From positions 7,274,001 through 7,338,000 of the forward strand of contig CM072343.1 in NCBI GenBank assembly GCA_036874045.1: 64,000 bases of DNA. Reading direction: 5' to 3'. A program made the translations under genes and the position numbers. Shown here piece after piece: positions 48,571 through 61,413 of this stretch; within the stretch, counting starts at the first letter, position 1; every line of letters starts with the position of its first letter. Below the pieces are notes generated by a model, which saw only the letters and a list, made by a program, of their open reading frames with translations, was not told the DNA's origin and ran no database searches. Source of the stretch: Cymodocea nodosa. Lineage: Eukaryota; Streptophyta; Magnoliopsida; Alismatales; Cymodoceaceae.

Positions 48571-51500
48571 GCGTCAAGTCAAATGACTGGACAGAAAAGT
48601 CTACTACAAAATTTTACAAATACCAAGAAAGGGAGTGTAACATTTGGAAACAAAAGTAAGGATAAAATCATAGGTATGGGTAATGTTCAAATAACTTCGA
48701 CATGTGTTATTTCGAATGTACTATATGTAGAAAACCTAGGATTTAATTTGTTGAGTGTTATAAAACTAACTAAAAATGGATATTATGTGGTGTTTGAAGA
48801 TAATGCAAAATTATTGATAAAAATATAGATGAAATTAAGTTTATTACTAAAAGAAAAGGTTTTGTATGTATTTTATCTTTACCTTTTGGTGCAGTTGATT
48901 TAAATTCATGTTTGCTAGCTGAAACTAGTGATGCATATCTATGGCATAGAAGGATTGGGCATATAAATATGAAACTATTACATAAACTATCAAAAAAACA
49001 TTTAGTGAGAGGTTTACCAAAGATTAAATACTCAAAGGACTTTATGTATGATGCATGTGAGTTAGGTAAACTTCACAAAAACTCTTTCAAATCCAAAACT
49101 AATATTTCAAGCAAGAGAGTCTTAGAACTTATACATATGGATCTATTTGGACCTATAAGAATCATGAGTCTTGGTGGTAAATGGTATGTATTTGTTTTAG
49201 TAGATGACTTCTCTAGATACACTTAGGTATATTTTCTAGCATCTAAGACAGAAGTTTTTGAAAAATTTAAAATGTTTTGCAATTTTGTTCAAAATGAACA
49301 AAGTGTCTCTATTCAAAAACTTAGGAGTGATCATGGTACTGAATTTGATAATGATCAAATGGATAATTATTGTATAGATCATGACATTGATCATAGTTTT
49401 TCTTTTCCAAGAGCACCGTCTCAAAATGGTGTTCTTCAGAGAAAAAATAGATCACTTCAGGAAATGGCCAGAACTATGTTGAATGAACATAAGTTACCTC
49501 AAAATCTTTGGGCTGAAGCAGTGAATACAGCTTGTTATGTTATTAACAGAAGTCACTTAAGACCTTGTGTTAATAAAACTTCTTATGAAATTACGTTTAA
49601 TAGGTTTCCAAAAATTTCCTATATGAAACCATTTGGCTGCAAATGTTTTATTCTTAATACTAAGGATAGAAGGGATAAATTTGAAATCAAAGCGAATCAA
49701 GGAAGTTTTGTAGGTTATTCTACTAGAAGTAAAGCCTATAGAGTATATAACAAGACTTCTAGGACTATTAAAGAAACCCTCCATGTAAGCTTCAATGAAA
49801 TTTCTTTTAAGGAATCTCAATCTAAAGCTGATAACGATGATATAATCAATCTCCCAAAAGAGTTAGAGATCAATAGAGAGATTGAAGATTTATTTGAGAA
49901 AATCAAAAATATGAACTTAAATGATCGAACTAATGATGAAAATGATGAAACTTCAAATGATGATGAGAATATTGAGGAAAATCATAAAAATTGGCGTTAT
50001 TTTTCATCACATCCCATTACTCAAGTCATTGGTAATATTAATGAAGGAGTTAAAACTAGAGCTTCAGTAAATTTAAATAGTATGTGTATGTTTGTTTCTA
50101 TGGTGGAACCAAAGAATATAGAAGAAGCATTATGTGATAAAAATTGGATAGTGGCAATGCAAGAAGAATTAAATCAATTCATTAGAAATGATGTTTGGGA
50201 ATTAGTCTCTCCACCAGAAAATCAGTCCATAATAGGTATGAAGTGGATCTTTAGAAACAAAACTAGTCAAGTTTTAAGGAATAAGGCTAGATTAGTTGCA
50301 CAAGGGTATACACAGGAAGAAGGACTAGATTATGATGAAACATTTGCTCCTAGGGCTAGGTTAGAAAGTATTAGAATATTATTGGCCTATGCTTGTTATA
50401 TGGATTTTAAATTATTTCAAATGGATGTAAAGAGTGCATTTCTAAATGGTTTAATTAATGAAAAAGTCTATGTAAAACAACCACTTGGATTTGAAGATAT
50501 TAAAAATCCTGACTTTGTGTATAAATTGAAGAAAGCCTTATATGGTTTGAAGCAAGCACCTAGATCATGGTATGAAAGATTACCTACTTTTTTAATAGAA
50601 AAAGGCTATATCATGGGAAAAGTGGATCATACTCTATTTATCAAGAGAGATGGTAATGATCAGATTGTTGTTCAAATATATGTGGATGATATAATCTTTG
50701 GAGCAACCTCTGATAAGCTGATAAAAATATTCTTTGAAGAGATGACTAATCAATTTGAAATGAGTATGATAGGAGAACTTTCATATTTTCTAGGACTTCA
50801 AATTAAGCAAATGGATAAAGGTATATTTTTAAATCAGGAAAAATATGCAGAAGAAATGCTTAAGAAATTTAATTTTAATGATAGAAGGATTTGAGGAACT
50901 CCTATGAGTACTTCTTTAAAGTTAGATATTGATGACATAGGAAAATCAATAGATCAAAGAAAATACAGAAGTATGATTGGTTCTTTACTTTATTTGACTG
51001 CTAGTAGACCTGATATTATGTTTACTGTGTGTGTTTGTGCTAGATTTCAATCTAATCCTAAAGAATCACACTTAATTGCAATTAAAAGAATATTTAGATA
51101 TATACAAGGAACTAAACATTTCAAACTGTATTATTCTAAGGATAGTTCAATAGATCTTATAGGATATACTGATGTTGATTATGCAGGATCTAAATTTGAT
51201 AGAAAGAGTACCAGTGGCACATGTCAATTATTGGGAAATAATTTGGTGTCATGGTTTAGCAAAAAGCAAAATTGTGTAGCACTTTCTACTACAGAAGCTG
51301 AATATGTTGCTGCTGCACTGTGTTGCACTCAAATTCTATGGATAAGGCAAACTTTAGAAGATTTTGTATTATCTTATGATTCAACTGAGATTTATTGTGA
51401 CAATAATTTTGCAATAAATCTTTCCAAAAATCTTGTATTACATTCTAGAGCAAAGCATATAGAGGTTAGACATCATTTTCTAAGAGATAACGTAATTAAA

Positions 51501-51629
51501 GGAAAAATTAAATTAGAATTTGTGTCTAGTAAAAATCAATTAGCTGATATATTTACAAAACCTTTAGACGAAAATACATTCTGGAACATTAGATTAAATT
51601 TAGGTATTTGTAGGCTATGTGATGTGTAA
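48571..51629 (+). pseudogene. pol: Copia C pol, right part (late protease to RNase H), decayed
   Basis: Resumes at AS.QMTG after element E. Protease tail, integrase zinc region (LWHRRIGH near 48940), integrase core, and RT with QMDVKSAFLNG near 50420 and YVDDIIFG near 50680. RNase H has STTEAEYVA near 51288, ending at TAA 51627-51629. Breaks: a four-base loss near 48805, TAG near 49225 (TGG in B) and TGA near 50892 (CGA in A). A 540-codon stretch (49272-50894) is open. Confidence 0.92.
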
Positions 51630-53219
51630 AATGCTTAAACTCCACATAAAAAGATAAATAGTATTGATGATGTTGTTCATCTCATAGATATTATATACTT
51701 ATCATAAAATCTAAAGTAATATCTAAACTACTGCTTAAGATACTATGTATTTATTGTAAAATCATAGTAGTATCTTATTGATTTTAAGTAGTTTATCAAT
51801 TTTAAGGGTTTTACGATTTTAAGTGGAAGTGTAAATGAAAAACATTAAATACTTCTGACATTCTCAAATTTTGATTAAATGTTTTCTTTGAATCAAGGAA
51901 AGTGCATATGATCATACATAAATTTGACTTAATTGATTAAACTTGTAGAATAAGTTATATGTAACTCATCTTAAATTGTTAATCAAAAGTATAAGCTTAT
52001 TGAAACTGATTCATATTCTTAGTACAATCATAGAAGTAAAAATTGTATGAGATTTGTGTTTTGTTGCATTTATATTAATGGAATACATATATACTGTGGT
52101 TAAAATGAAAAGTACTTAGAAAGTGAAAATCTTTGAGAGTTTATTGATCAGTTTGATCACGAGCCTTTTGTACTTGAGTAGATAGGTATGTAAGGATTGT
52201 TGTCCTGAAAAAGGATTCTTTAAATCTGGCAACCTAAGATCCTGATCAGATCTGGGATTGTTGACTGAAAGCTCATTACACAGGTACATTAGAAAGCTCT
52301 TGTATCATTCAATCTTTTCAAACTAACTTTTAAAGAAAATTATCAATATTCACTATTTTGAAAAAAAAAAAAATATTGTTTCATTAATTACAGATATCTT
52401 TGAATCGCATATAGTTTCTACCAATATGACTACTGATTTATTGAATCAACATTAGTACTTTTGAAAACATTTATTTGAGATACATTCTTTTATTCTCCTT
52501 GAATTAATCACATTGAGTTCAAAGTTATGTTTTGATTCATATATAGTAGGAATTGATTTTGGAAATCATTTTTGATGATGTCAGAATAACGAAAGTCTTT
52601 GAAAAGAAAATTTAAAAGTATAGTTATACTTAACATCTATTGTTATACAAGTATATTTTGCATGTTATTGAATATATAAGAAGTATATTTGTAGGGGGAG
52701 GATTAACAATGTCCAAAAACAGATTAATATAATTCAAAATACAAATCTTGGTTAATTTGAATTAATGTCCTCTTAAAATCTTGATGAAATAATTTAAAAA
52801 GACAAACAAACTATTTTAGATTCAAAGGACAGGAATGTTAGAATAGTTTACAATGTTTTCAAGAAAATGATAAGGTATAGCTATTGTGATGTGTTCGAAA
52901 CGTTTTAGTTGGAAGCATCTAAAAATTGTTTTAGTTATATATACTAAACGTTATGTTAGATAAGGTAACGTGTAAAACTACCTCTAGACAGCATTTTACT
53001 CGTTAGGTTAGTTAACTCAACTAGTTATACTTGAATATTTCAGGTACCTTGATTGAATAAACTTTATTCAATATTTATTTAATATCTAAACCCGACTTCT
53101 CTTCACATTGAGTTATTCGCCTAAAACCCTATTTAAACACTTATTACACGGGCACTTAGGTTATTTGTAAACTTTGTCAAGAAAATATTTCCCGCTTGTT
53201 GCTGTTACAACCTGCGACG
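51630..53219 (+). other. Copia C spacer between pol and third ORF
   Basis: Collinear with the A and B spacers. Purine tract near 52693; CTCGTTAGG/CTCAACTAG pair near 52998-53022; TATA-like ctatttaaac near 53128, about 90 bases before the next ATG. No reading frame. Confidence 0.7.
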
Positions 53220-55495
53220 ATGGTCTCCAAGTTCTACAAAGGTCATGGCAGAGGAAAAGGTAAAAGCAGAGGAGATGCAAAAGGAAAAGAAATAGAAAAT
53301 GATGAAGTTCCATGCACTTGGTTCAAGAAAATATTTCGAGTGGACAAAAGGTTAGCAAAAATTTATAGAGATTACTTCTTTCCTCAGGGTATATTAGATG
53401 AAGTTAGACAAGAACTTCAACATACTGATGCAAATATTACATACATGGGTATTCGTAGTAAATATGATAGAGAATACAGAATGAAATGTGCTGAAATTGC
53501 ATTTTTGGAACAGTATGCAAAATATATGGAAAAGGTGTAGGTTCATCAAATAGAATTCCTCAAACTCCTATTAGTGGTACACGACTACAACCATTTGAGG
53601 AAGAACATGAATCTGCTATACCTACCCCTTTATATTAAAAACAATTAGAATCAAATATTGCTGTTGATAAAAGAAAAGTTGAAAGTCTTCGAAAGGCTAT
53701 AGCAATAGAAAGTGTCTTTGAAGAACTAAAGTAGAAAACTTTTATGAAGCAATTTGAAAAGAAAACAACAATACTTGAAGAGGAGAAATAGAAATATTAT
53801 AGAAGAAGGAAAATCAGAAAAATTGTATCTGAGGAAACAATGTCTATTGACAAAGGAAAATCAGATGAAAATTTATTTCCAAAGGACAATGTATGTCTAA
53901 ACATAGACATTGTACCTTCTTGTGTATCTGATAAACTCATCAGTTCCGAACATACTGAAACTGATGAAGATAATGAAACTTTATTTTCCCTTGCTAGAAA
54001 GCTTGAGAAGAAATCCAAGTCAAATATGAGTTCAAGTTTTTCTATTAGTACAAGTGCTGATGATGCAGAAATTGAAAAATCAGAGCATCAGGCACCTGAC
54101 ATTGAACAAGTTATTGCAGATATAATTGAAAATGTTGAGGCAATAACTAGTTCACAGGTTGAATTGTCTGGAGTAGTAGATATTGAACAAGTTAAGAATC
54201 TAGAAGAGCTAAACATCAACCAGCCTTCTTCAGAATCTATAGAAGTAGAGTTTGAGAATTCACAGCATGTATTAATGGAAATATCTATTGAACAAAATGA
54301 ACAATTACAGACAAATACACCAGCTGTAGAACTTGTGGAAAAATTGAACTCTCAATATTCTATAAAGACTGAACAAATGAATGTTGAGCATAATGTAGAT
54401 GTTCCTTACATTGTTGAAGCTGAAGAATCAAGCTTACATATGCAGCTTCAAGAAAATATTTTCACAAAGGAACAACATGACATTCATTTTGAAGAAGAGG
54501 TTCCTGAAGATGAATTAAACTCTGAATCAAGGCTTCAGGTATCACCTTCTTTATGTATAGTATTACAAATTCAAGGTAATTCAATTCATTTTAGATCTAA
54601 AGAAGCATTGCAGAAATACAATAATTTGATTACATGTCAGATTCTACATGCTCGTCCAATAAAATTCAGAAATTTGATGGAAATGAGAGATCTATTTGAG
54701 TTTCAAGGCCTCATTCAATTCTTGCCAGTTGGAATGAAATGGAAGCAATACGAAGAGCTTATTGCAGCTTTTTATAGCAATCTGGTCAAGAATGACAACA
54801 TACTGAAAACTCAAATAAATCAACAGGAGTTCACATTGTCTCTTGAGTTAATTTTTGAAGTGTTGGGATTAAAGAATGAAGGTGTTGTTGTTACAAATAG
54901 ATTTGACATGATTAGACAATTGGAATGGAACATTCAGTCTTTATCAAAAACTCCAGATGTATATACTGAAATGAGATTAATGGAAAATCTGAATGTAGAG
55001 GCAAGGTTTATTGCAAATATATTGCATGCAAATTTATTTCAGAGAGTTGAACACAATATGGAAGTCACCAGAAGTTGTTTATATGCAACTTATAGCCTGC
55101 TGAATAGAATTCAAATCAATTGGTTTAATGTTTTCACTTCTCAACTACAGCTTATGAGTTCAAAGTTATTTTATGGTGATGTTGTATGTAGATTCATTGC
55201 AAGCCAATTGAATTTATCCGATTGGCCCTTTGAAACTAAAGGCATGAGAGCATTTAGTGTAAAAGATTTGCAACGATTCTAAGTCATGCATAAGCCTCAA
55301 CGACAACAACAATAACAACCTGATTGTATAGACCATATACAACAACAACAGCCAAGCTATTCAGTTCGAGCAGAATAGCAACTCCAACTACCTCCTGACT
55401 TAGATGTAGTATTGAACGACATCAGAAATGATATTAGGCATCTAGGAGATAAAATATGTAATGCTATAAGTGATATACTTAAGAGGGATCGTTAA
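53220..55495 (+). pseudogene. Copia C third ORF, decayed
   Basis: ATG 53220 (MVSKFYKGHGRGKGKSRG). A one-base loss near 53531 shifts the frame; from there it is open except for TAA 53636, TAG 53732, TAG 53789, TAA 55280, TAA 55313 and TAG 55376. The 480-codon open stretch (53840-55282) covers the acidic middle and the whole globular domain (FQGLIQFLP, AAFYSNLV, LELIFEVLGLKNEG, NRIQINW, KLFYG). It ends after the CAA repeats and the DIRNDIRHLGDK helix at TAA 55493-55495. This is the best template for the domain in this window. Confidence 0.85.
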
Positions 55496-56005
55496 CTGTC
55501 TGTTTGCTTGTTTCTGAATACAAAATGTAATGTTTGTATTCCTTGTTTGATTCATTGAACAATACAATTTTTTTCTGTAAATGCATTCTATTCTTATTAT
55601 TGTTTACAGAAAGAGTTGTTGTAAATATATCTCTTACTATATATATATATTATCTGTAATTATCTTCTTGATTAATGACAAAAAGGAGGAGAAATATTAT
55701 AAAAAGATGATTATGATTTTAATTGCATATATTATAAAGAGAGATGATATTTAAATGGTTATTGTAATCTGACAGATGATTATATAATGAAAGGTGGAGA
55801 AATGATACTTATATAATTATTGACATCTGAAAGTTTTATTTCTAAGACTGATTTTTACACAAACAATAGTCATAAGCTTAAGTGAACTTAAGTCAACAAA
55901 CTTGTTTGTTGAATTAAAGGTTAACCCAACGAAGGTGCTTTGTGGAGTTAAACATCTTTCATAATTGATTTAATATGATTTTGTCATCATCAAAAAGGGG
56001 GAGAT
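55496..56005 (+). other. Copia C 3' untranslated region with polypurine tract
   Basis: Matches 7926-8427 of A. The first purine tract is altered (aaaaaggaggag, near 55680). The main tract aaaaagggggagat ends at 56005, against the LTR. Confidence 0.85.
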
Positions 56006-57559
56006 TGTTGAGTATTTTGTTTTGATGATGTGTGCTGAATGAAAATAATCATATTTGCTCAATTACTATTGATTGTGAAAAGAAATGAAAATCATCAATT
56101 AATATAGAAAAAGCTTACTGACATAAATACTTGTCTGTATGGATCTGAAATTATACTAAGTTAATAACTAGTCATTTCATTACATTAATTTCTCATTTAA
56201 CTAAACGTTAAGTTAACATGTGTTTTTATTGAAAAAGTATGATATGTTTTAAAGTTATATCTTCTGTATCATGAATAGTGCACGTTTAGACAACTCGTTA
56301 AGTTAGAGTGTTATTTGTATAGAGGTCACGTGAGAACTCGTTAAGTTAGTGAGTAAAAGAAGAGACGAACTCATTAAGTTGGTGTTATACACGTGGTGAA
56401 ATTATAAGTTACGAATGTTATATTGTATCACATGAGGTGCACATGTTTAACTCGTTAAGTTAGCATAACTAAACACGTTGAGTTGCTATATTGAATACTA
56501 AGGCAATGCGTTAGGTTAGTATTATAAAACTTAAGTTGTTATTTTTGCACGTGGTAAAATTCTTATTATAAAAACATTTGTTTATTACTGGTTTGTTGAG
56601 TTATCGTAACACAACAGAGATGGTTCGTTGAGTTAGTGTAACACCACAGACTTAGTTCGTTAAGTTAGCTACAGTACTTGTCACGTGAAATGGCACATGA
56701 GGAACTCGTTAAGTTAGAAACGTTAAGTTAATATCTACTTGTGTTACTCATTTAGTTAACATTAAAGTAACGACTTCTTATTACATTTGATGAAAAATTT
56801 TGGAAGAGAAAGTTTATTTTGCAGGAAATTTTTCAGAGATCCAAGACTGATGATTAAAGAAAATTCTAAATGTAAGCGTGGGTCAGAACGTATGTGTTTC
56901 GATGAAGGAAAAAGAAAAGACGTGAAGAAGTGGAAAACTGGTAGTGATTAAACGTGGAGGATATGCATGAAATGAAGATACAGTATAAAAGGCATAGAGT
57001 TCTCGTTGATCAAATTATCCAGGCACACAAAACAAAAAATCTTTTCAAGGATCAAACTATCCCTACATACACAACGAAAAATCTTTTCAGGGATCAAAAA
57101 CACCTCTTCGGGGAAAAGAAAAACTCTCAAGTGGAAGAAAGTTCAGTGAAGTATAAAAAGGTAAGATTTACATCACTGAAGATTTAAAGTATCAGAAGAA
57201 AGCAAATTCAGTGAAGCATAAAAAGACAAGATATTTGTCACTGAAGAATTGCTGAAGAAGAAAGAAGAAGAAGAAGAAGAAGAAAGATCTCAAACAGGGC
57301 GAAATGTTTTAAATTCCGTAAATTAGTTTTCTCTGTTTGTAGTTATGAAATTGTATAGATGAAACATGGTATCGATATATAATTGCATCTACAATTTCTG
57401 AGGAGAATTGAATTGTATATTGTAATTGAAACATTGAATAAAAATGATTTTATGAAAATAGTGTCTCGACTTGTTTTTAAGTATTGAAGTTTCAATTATA
57501 ATCGGAAAAAATTGAAAAACACAATTCACCCCCCTCTTGTGTAGCCATATGATCCTACA
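56006..57559 (+). repeat. 3' LTR of copia C
   Basis: TGTTGAGTA ... gatcctaca, 1554 bp, followed by the CCATA duplication. It has lost one 43-base U3 repeat unit relative to the 5' LTR, near 56345, between two CACGTGAGAACT copies. It retains the full leader repeat region. Confidence 0.93.
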
Positions 57560-57564
57560 CCATA
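57560..57564. repeat. Target site duplication of copia C, right
   Basis: CCATA, matching 36216-36220. Confidence 0.95.
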
Positions 57565-58452
57565 TTTGAAATTTCATCAATTCATCCCACCATCTTATCA
57601 AACATAAAGTAGGATAATTATATTCATTATACCACATTTCTAATTGAATTTTATCATATTCTTTAGACGGTGGTTTAGCTATATCACTTAGAATAGGCAA
57701 TATTTCTATAAAGTCATCATCATAACTGTCTATGCTTACTATGTATAAATTAGATCTAAATGCAACTGATATATCTAACACTAGATATATATATCCATTA
57801 AGTATGATATGTATGTTGTTAATTAATGTTTTGTCCTAAATATATCATAGTATTTTTAGTCCAAGATCTATTCAAAAAATTATACACACCTAAACATAAA
57901 TCTTCATCCCAATTTCTAGTTGGTCTCCAGTAATACAATTTTTTAAGAATTGTCGAATTTTTATCAAAAAATGTTAAAGCTGACCCATAATTTTCAATTG
58001 GTACTTCAAATCTATTAGGCCTTCTTATATTCCATTCTTCTCTAGTGATAGGATTTCTAATCAAAATATCAAGTAACAGAATTGCATACCTTGGTTTGGT
58101 TCTGTAAATAATTAATCCTTCATCTATCCCCATAATATGATCTATTCCTTCTAATGTATTAGGTGGAATTCTAGTATTTTCTTCCATATTCAGATATTCA
58201 TAGCTGATTGAACTATGATTAAATGACTTCCATAAAATCCATCTCTAATCTTAGTCATCTTTGCAGCTTGTAGTCCATGAAAATATTTTCTTTAACACAT
58301 TCTTTAATTTCCTTTGACACGCAACACAATCTGCACAGATCTTTAGCTGATAAGTTACTTAGTACTTCCCTCAGTGCATCTAGTGGTAATTTCATCAATT
58401 CCATCTGTTGTGATTCTGTATAACATATACAAAAATTTAATAGAGATAACAA
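57560..58452 (-). pseudogene. F-box/FBA gene captured in element D, interrupted by copia C
   Basis: Minus strand. The F-box lies at about 58404-58260: LPLDALREVLSNLSAKDLCRLCCVSKE, here cited as its blocks LPLDALREVLSNL and AKDLCRLCCVSK, the classic SKP1-binding motif of SCF ubiquitin ligases. After a frame change comes an FBA-type region: IRNPITREEW (near 58045) and YYWRPTRNW (near 57920). After another frame change it continues with WWDELMKFQIW up to 57565. It then runs in frame into 36215-35925 across copia C. The likely start is ATG 58404. Frame changes may be decay or unspliced introns. Confidence 0.75.
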
Positions 58453-58555
58453 TTAACATAGCTACTTACTTACCCTCGTGGAGTTAGGTAATAACTCAAT
58501 CGACTAAGTTTGTTGAGTTAAATAATAACTCTACAATACTACTAATTATAATTAA

Positions 58556-58560
58556 ACTTA
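58556..58560. repeat. Target site duplication of S2, left
   Basis: ACTTA, matching 60751-60755. Confidence 0.88.
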
Positions 58561-60750
58561 TGTAAAGTATCAATTTGTGCATTTTATATATGTTAATTCA
58601 TGCATGTTAAGGATTATAAAGTGCAAATATATATGTTCTAATGTGGAATTACATGCAAATCATATTTTTAGACATATGCATGAATTAGGGATTAAATAGT
58701 CAATAATGCACAAATTTATCCTTTATTAAATTAACACCTAGTCAATTAGACTATGTGTAAATATAAGTAATTTATATATTGATTTCATGGATATCTTAAA
58801 AGAATTATCGTTGAGATATGAAATCAAATAATCCTCAATTGAGTAAGCAATATATTATGCACATTTCATTTTTGCTTTATAATCTAGTAGGAATTTATGT
58901 GTAATGTGCATATGCATTTAATGTTATCTTTTGAGTTTTGGATAATAGGTGAGGACGTGGACCCTTGGATTAAATCATGGGAAATCAACAACTCATGGTC
59001 ATCCAATTCAAACTCTAAATCAATCCATCAATCAATCAATCAATGATTAAAACTTGCCTAAATTAGAAGGTCTCAATTGGAAGGAGTTTGAAATATTTCC
59101 ATAGATGGATGACAATGGAAAGCAAAAGAGGATGGTTGGCCAAAGGAAAGATCATCTCTTCTTTCTCCCCCATGCAAGGGCAAGAACTCCAACTCCAATT
59201 TTCGTCCATCCTCCTCCATCCAAGATTTTGGAAGAGTTTTCCTCCAAGATTGGTGAGCTTAGGCGTCTTCCCCCTCATCTTAGATGACCTCCTTTTCTCC
59301 ACTCCAAGCCGACATACGGAAGGATCTCCATAAGTGAATTTGGTGGTATTAGAGGCATGTGTGCAGCATTGGAAGAGCTTGGCACGTGATCTTCAAGGTG
59401 AGGTAATTAGGAAGCATCAAAGTTGAAGAAGAAAGCCAACAAATCCATGTATCTTAGAAGTGGATTGAGGACGTGCAACCCATTTTCTCCAAAGCAATCA
59501 TAGGCAGTTCCCCTTTGGACGTGATTTGCAAGTGGTGACAGCCTTGTAGAGGAGCGGACAAAGTCGTTCATCATCAAATAGAGATCAAATTCTTGAAGAG
59601 AAGTGGATGAATTAAAGGTAAAAGAGAAGGGAGAGATCCTCATATTTGTAAACATATTTTCATATCAAATGTGTATGAGTATTTAGGTATTTTAAATTTA
59701 TAAATGTATGCATGTTTAGGATCTGTGTTAAATGTTTATTTCTTTAATTTAAATATTTATTTTATATAATATCTCCTGGAATATAGTTGCTTCATGTGAA
59801 TATGTGAATGTTGTGCATAAAACTAATCTTTAATCCTTGTGAATGCGTGTATATCCTATTTGCTGTAAATTCCTATATGAGCCTCGTTTTGTTATATATT
59901 GTACGACTTGATTTCTCTAAGTTATATGTCATGTTATAGCTTTTTTTGTAATTACTTTAAGTGTGCAATACGTATGTAGTGTTGTTAGAATTTTTTAGAA
60001 TGTATTTCTTCAGTTTTTTGATTATTCTTTCGAAGGTAGCATCTGCTTTGTTTTACTGGTCAAGTGTCAGAAATTGTGTTCAACGCCTTTGTGTTGCCTT
60101 GATTTTGTATGTTCCTAAATGTTTTCTTGTAAATTTTCTTGATTAGAGAAACGAGTTATCTTTCAAGGCGCGGTGATTTTGTGGTGTTTCATGAAGATTT
60201 GATTGAGTTATGATTTTTACACCAACGATACGTTTTTGGAAAGTTTTCAGAATTGTTTTGCGCACTGTTTGTATATCCGACTTTGGTAGCAACCTAGAGT
60301 GAATTAGTCCTGGAAATCACTGCCATTTTAAAGATAACTCGATGACCTTTCCAACCAATATTTTCTATGGATTTTTCAATGTACAGGTTGGAAGGAAGAA
60401 GAGTTAGAATTTGGACTAATATCTATGATTCCAGAAACGTGAACTTAAGATTTTCTTAAGTTTTCTAGCTATCAGCAATAGGAATTAACTAATTTTATGC
60501 TACCTTTGAAATCTTTATTGTATTTTTGTAAATTGTAACTTGATTACACATTATTAGAGTTTTAATTACAAATTTAATGGTGTGGATGTTTTATCAAACA
60601 ATCATTTTAATAAAATTATTTAAGACAAACTCCTTGTGGATTCGGCCCGTACTTGCACATGCTTATTACAATGGGCACCGTGCGCTTGCGGTTATAAATG
60701 TAAAATTTGCGCTTTTGCCATTTAATTTAACAACACATAAAAGCATTACA
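58561..60750 (+). repeat. Solo LTR S2 (gypsy-type, TGTAA...TTACA)
   Basis: 2190 bp flanked by ACTTA, with a TGTAA/TTACA inverted terminal pair. It is collinear with S1. It ends with the tgtggattcggccc/acttgcacatgc block of gypsy LTRs. No primer site or internal region, hence a solo LTR. It is inserted in D between the gag remnant and the F-box gene, in the opposite orientation to D. The middle contains GC-richer leader sequence (about 59150-59560). Confidence 0.88.
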
Positions 60751-60755
60751 ACTTA
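60751..60755. repeat. Target site duplication of S2, right
   Basis: ACTTA, matching 58556-58560. Confidence 0.88.
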
Positions 60756-61413
60756 CATTTCTTTTTATATTTTTCTACTTACTATATTATACATAGTTGC
60801 TTTAGTTATACTACTTCATTCAGCTTCCCTCCTAAAGGAGGTATCTATTTCATTAATAGTTCTGTTGGTAAGATTAGGTATTGCTTGCATTGGCAATCCT
60901 CCTATAGGTCTAATTTCTATTGATTCCTTTTGTCTAAGGGATATATTTCTATTCATATTATGATTCTGAATGGCAGCATTTCCAAATACATGATCTAGAC
61001 GATTGTTTAATTGTTGAATTATGTTTTCTGACTTCTCTATTATAGATCCTTGTCCAATCAATGTTTCATAACTTATATTTTTTTCATTTATACTTTCTCC
61101 TCCCTAGAAATTGTTATTTCTCCAAGATAGGTTCAAGTGATTTCTCCAATTAGGATTATAAGAATTTTCAAAGTTATCTTTCTGGTTTCTAGCATAAATA
61201 ATATCTAAATCATTAATGTTTGCATTCTTTTCTACTAGTTTTTGATTTAATGATAACTCCTCTATTTTCTTTGTTAACCTAGTTAATTTAACTTCAAGCG
61301 TAGTATTGGAATTTATTTCATGCATTCCCCTTGGCAATATTCTTTTATCTGTAATAGCTTCAGCCAAATTTTCCCACTGTGTAGTTCTTTTTGCAAAGTT
61401 TTCTAAGTATGCC
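60756..61413 (-). pseudogene. gag: Athila-type gag remnant of element D
   Basis: Minus strand. It encodes QWENLAEAI, then TLEVKLTRLTKKIEELS, then YNPNWRNHLNLSW (near 61140-61110), the hallmark NPGWRNHPNFSW region of Athila/Tat Gags. A downstream LNNRLDHVFG and RPIGGLP stretch follows, down to a stop near 60816. A stop after RNNNF near 61104 splits it. Neither the capsid core nor the RT-bearing part is present. Confidence 0.8.

Larger units (their letters stand above)
36221..57559 (+). mobile_element. Complete copia element C, carrying nested element E
   Basis: Both LTRs, primer site, gag, pol, spacer, third ORF and polypurine tract are present, flanked by CCATA duplications. Total 21.3 kb, of which about 8.5 kb (40033-48569) is the nested gypsy E. 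It is the only copia copy in the window with both ends, and the only one that keeps the coiled-coil segment in gag. Confidence 0.94.
57560..61413 (-). mobile_element. Right half of Athila-like element D (gag remnant plus F-box gene), carrying S2
   Basis: Minus-strand continuation of 32595-36220. It reads gag remnant, short spacer (split by S2), F-box gene, then across C to the D 3' region and LTR. D has no pol. The 5' part of D, including its 5' LTR, is cut at 61413 by a plus-strand LTR fragment. Confidence 0.65.

Noticed and set aside
58416-58473. 58-base intron (GTAAGT...ATACAG) just before the F-box ATG
   Set aside because: Donor and acceptor look good, but the length is at or below the usual plant minimum and the upstream exon would be element spacer; too weak to annotate.
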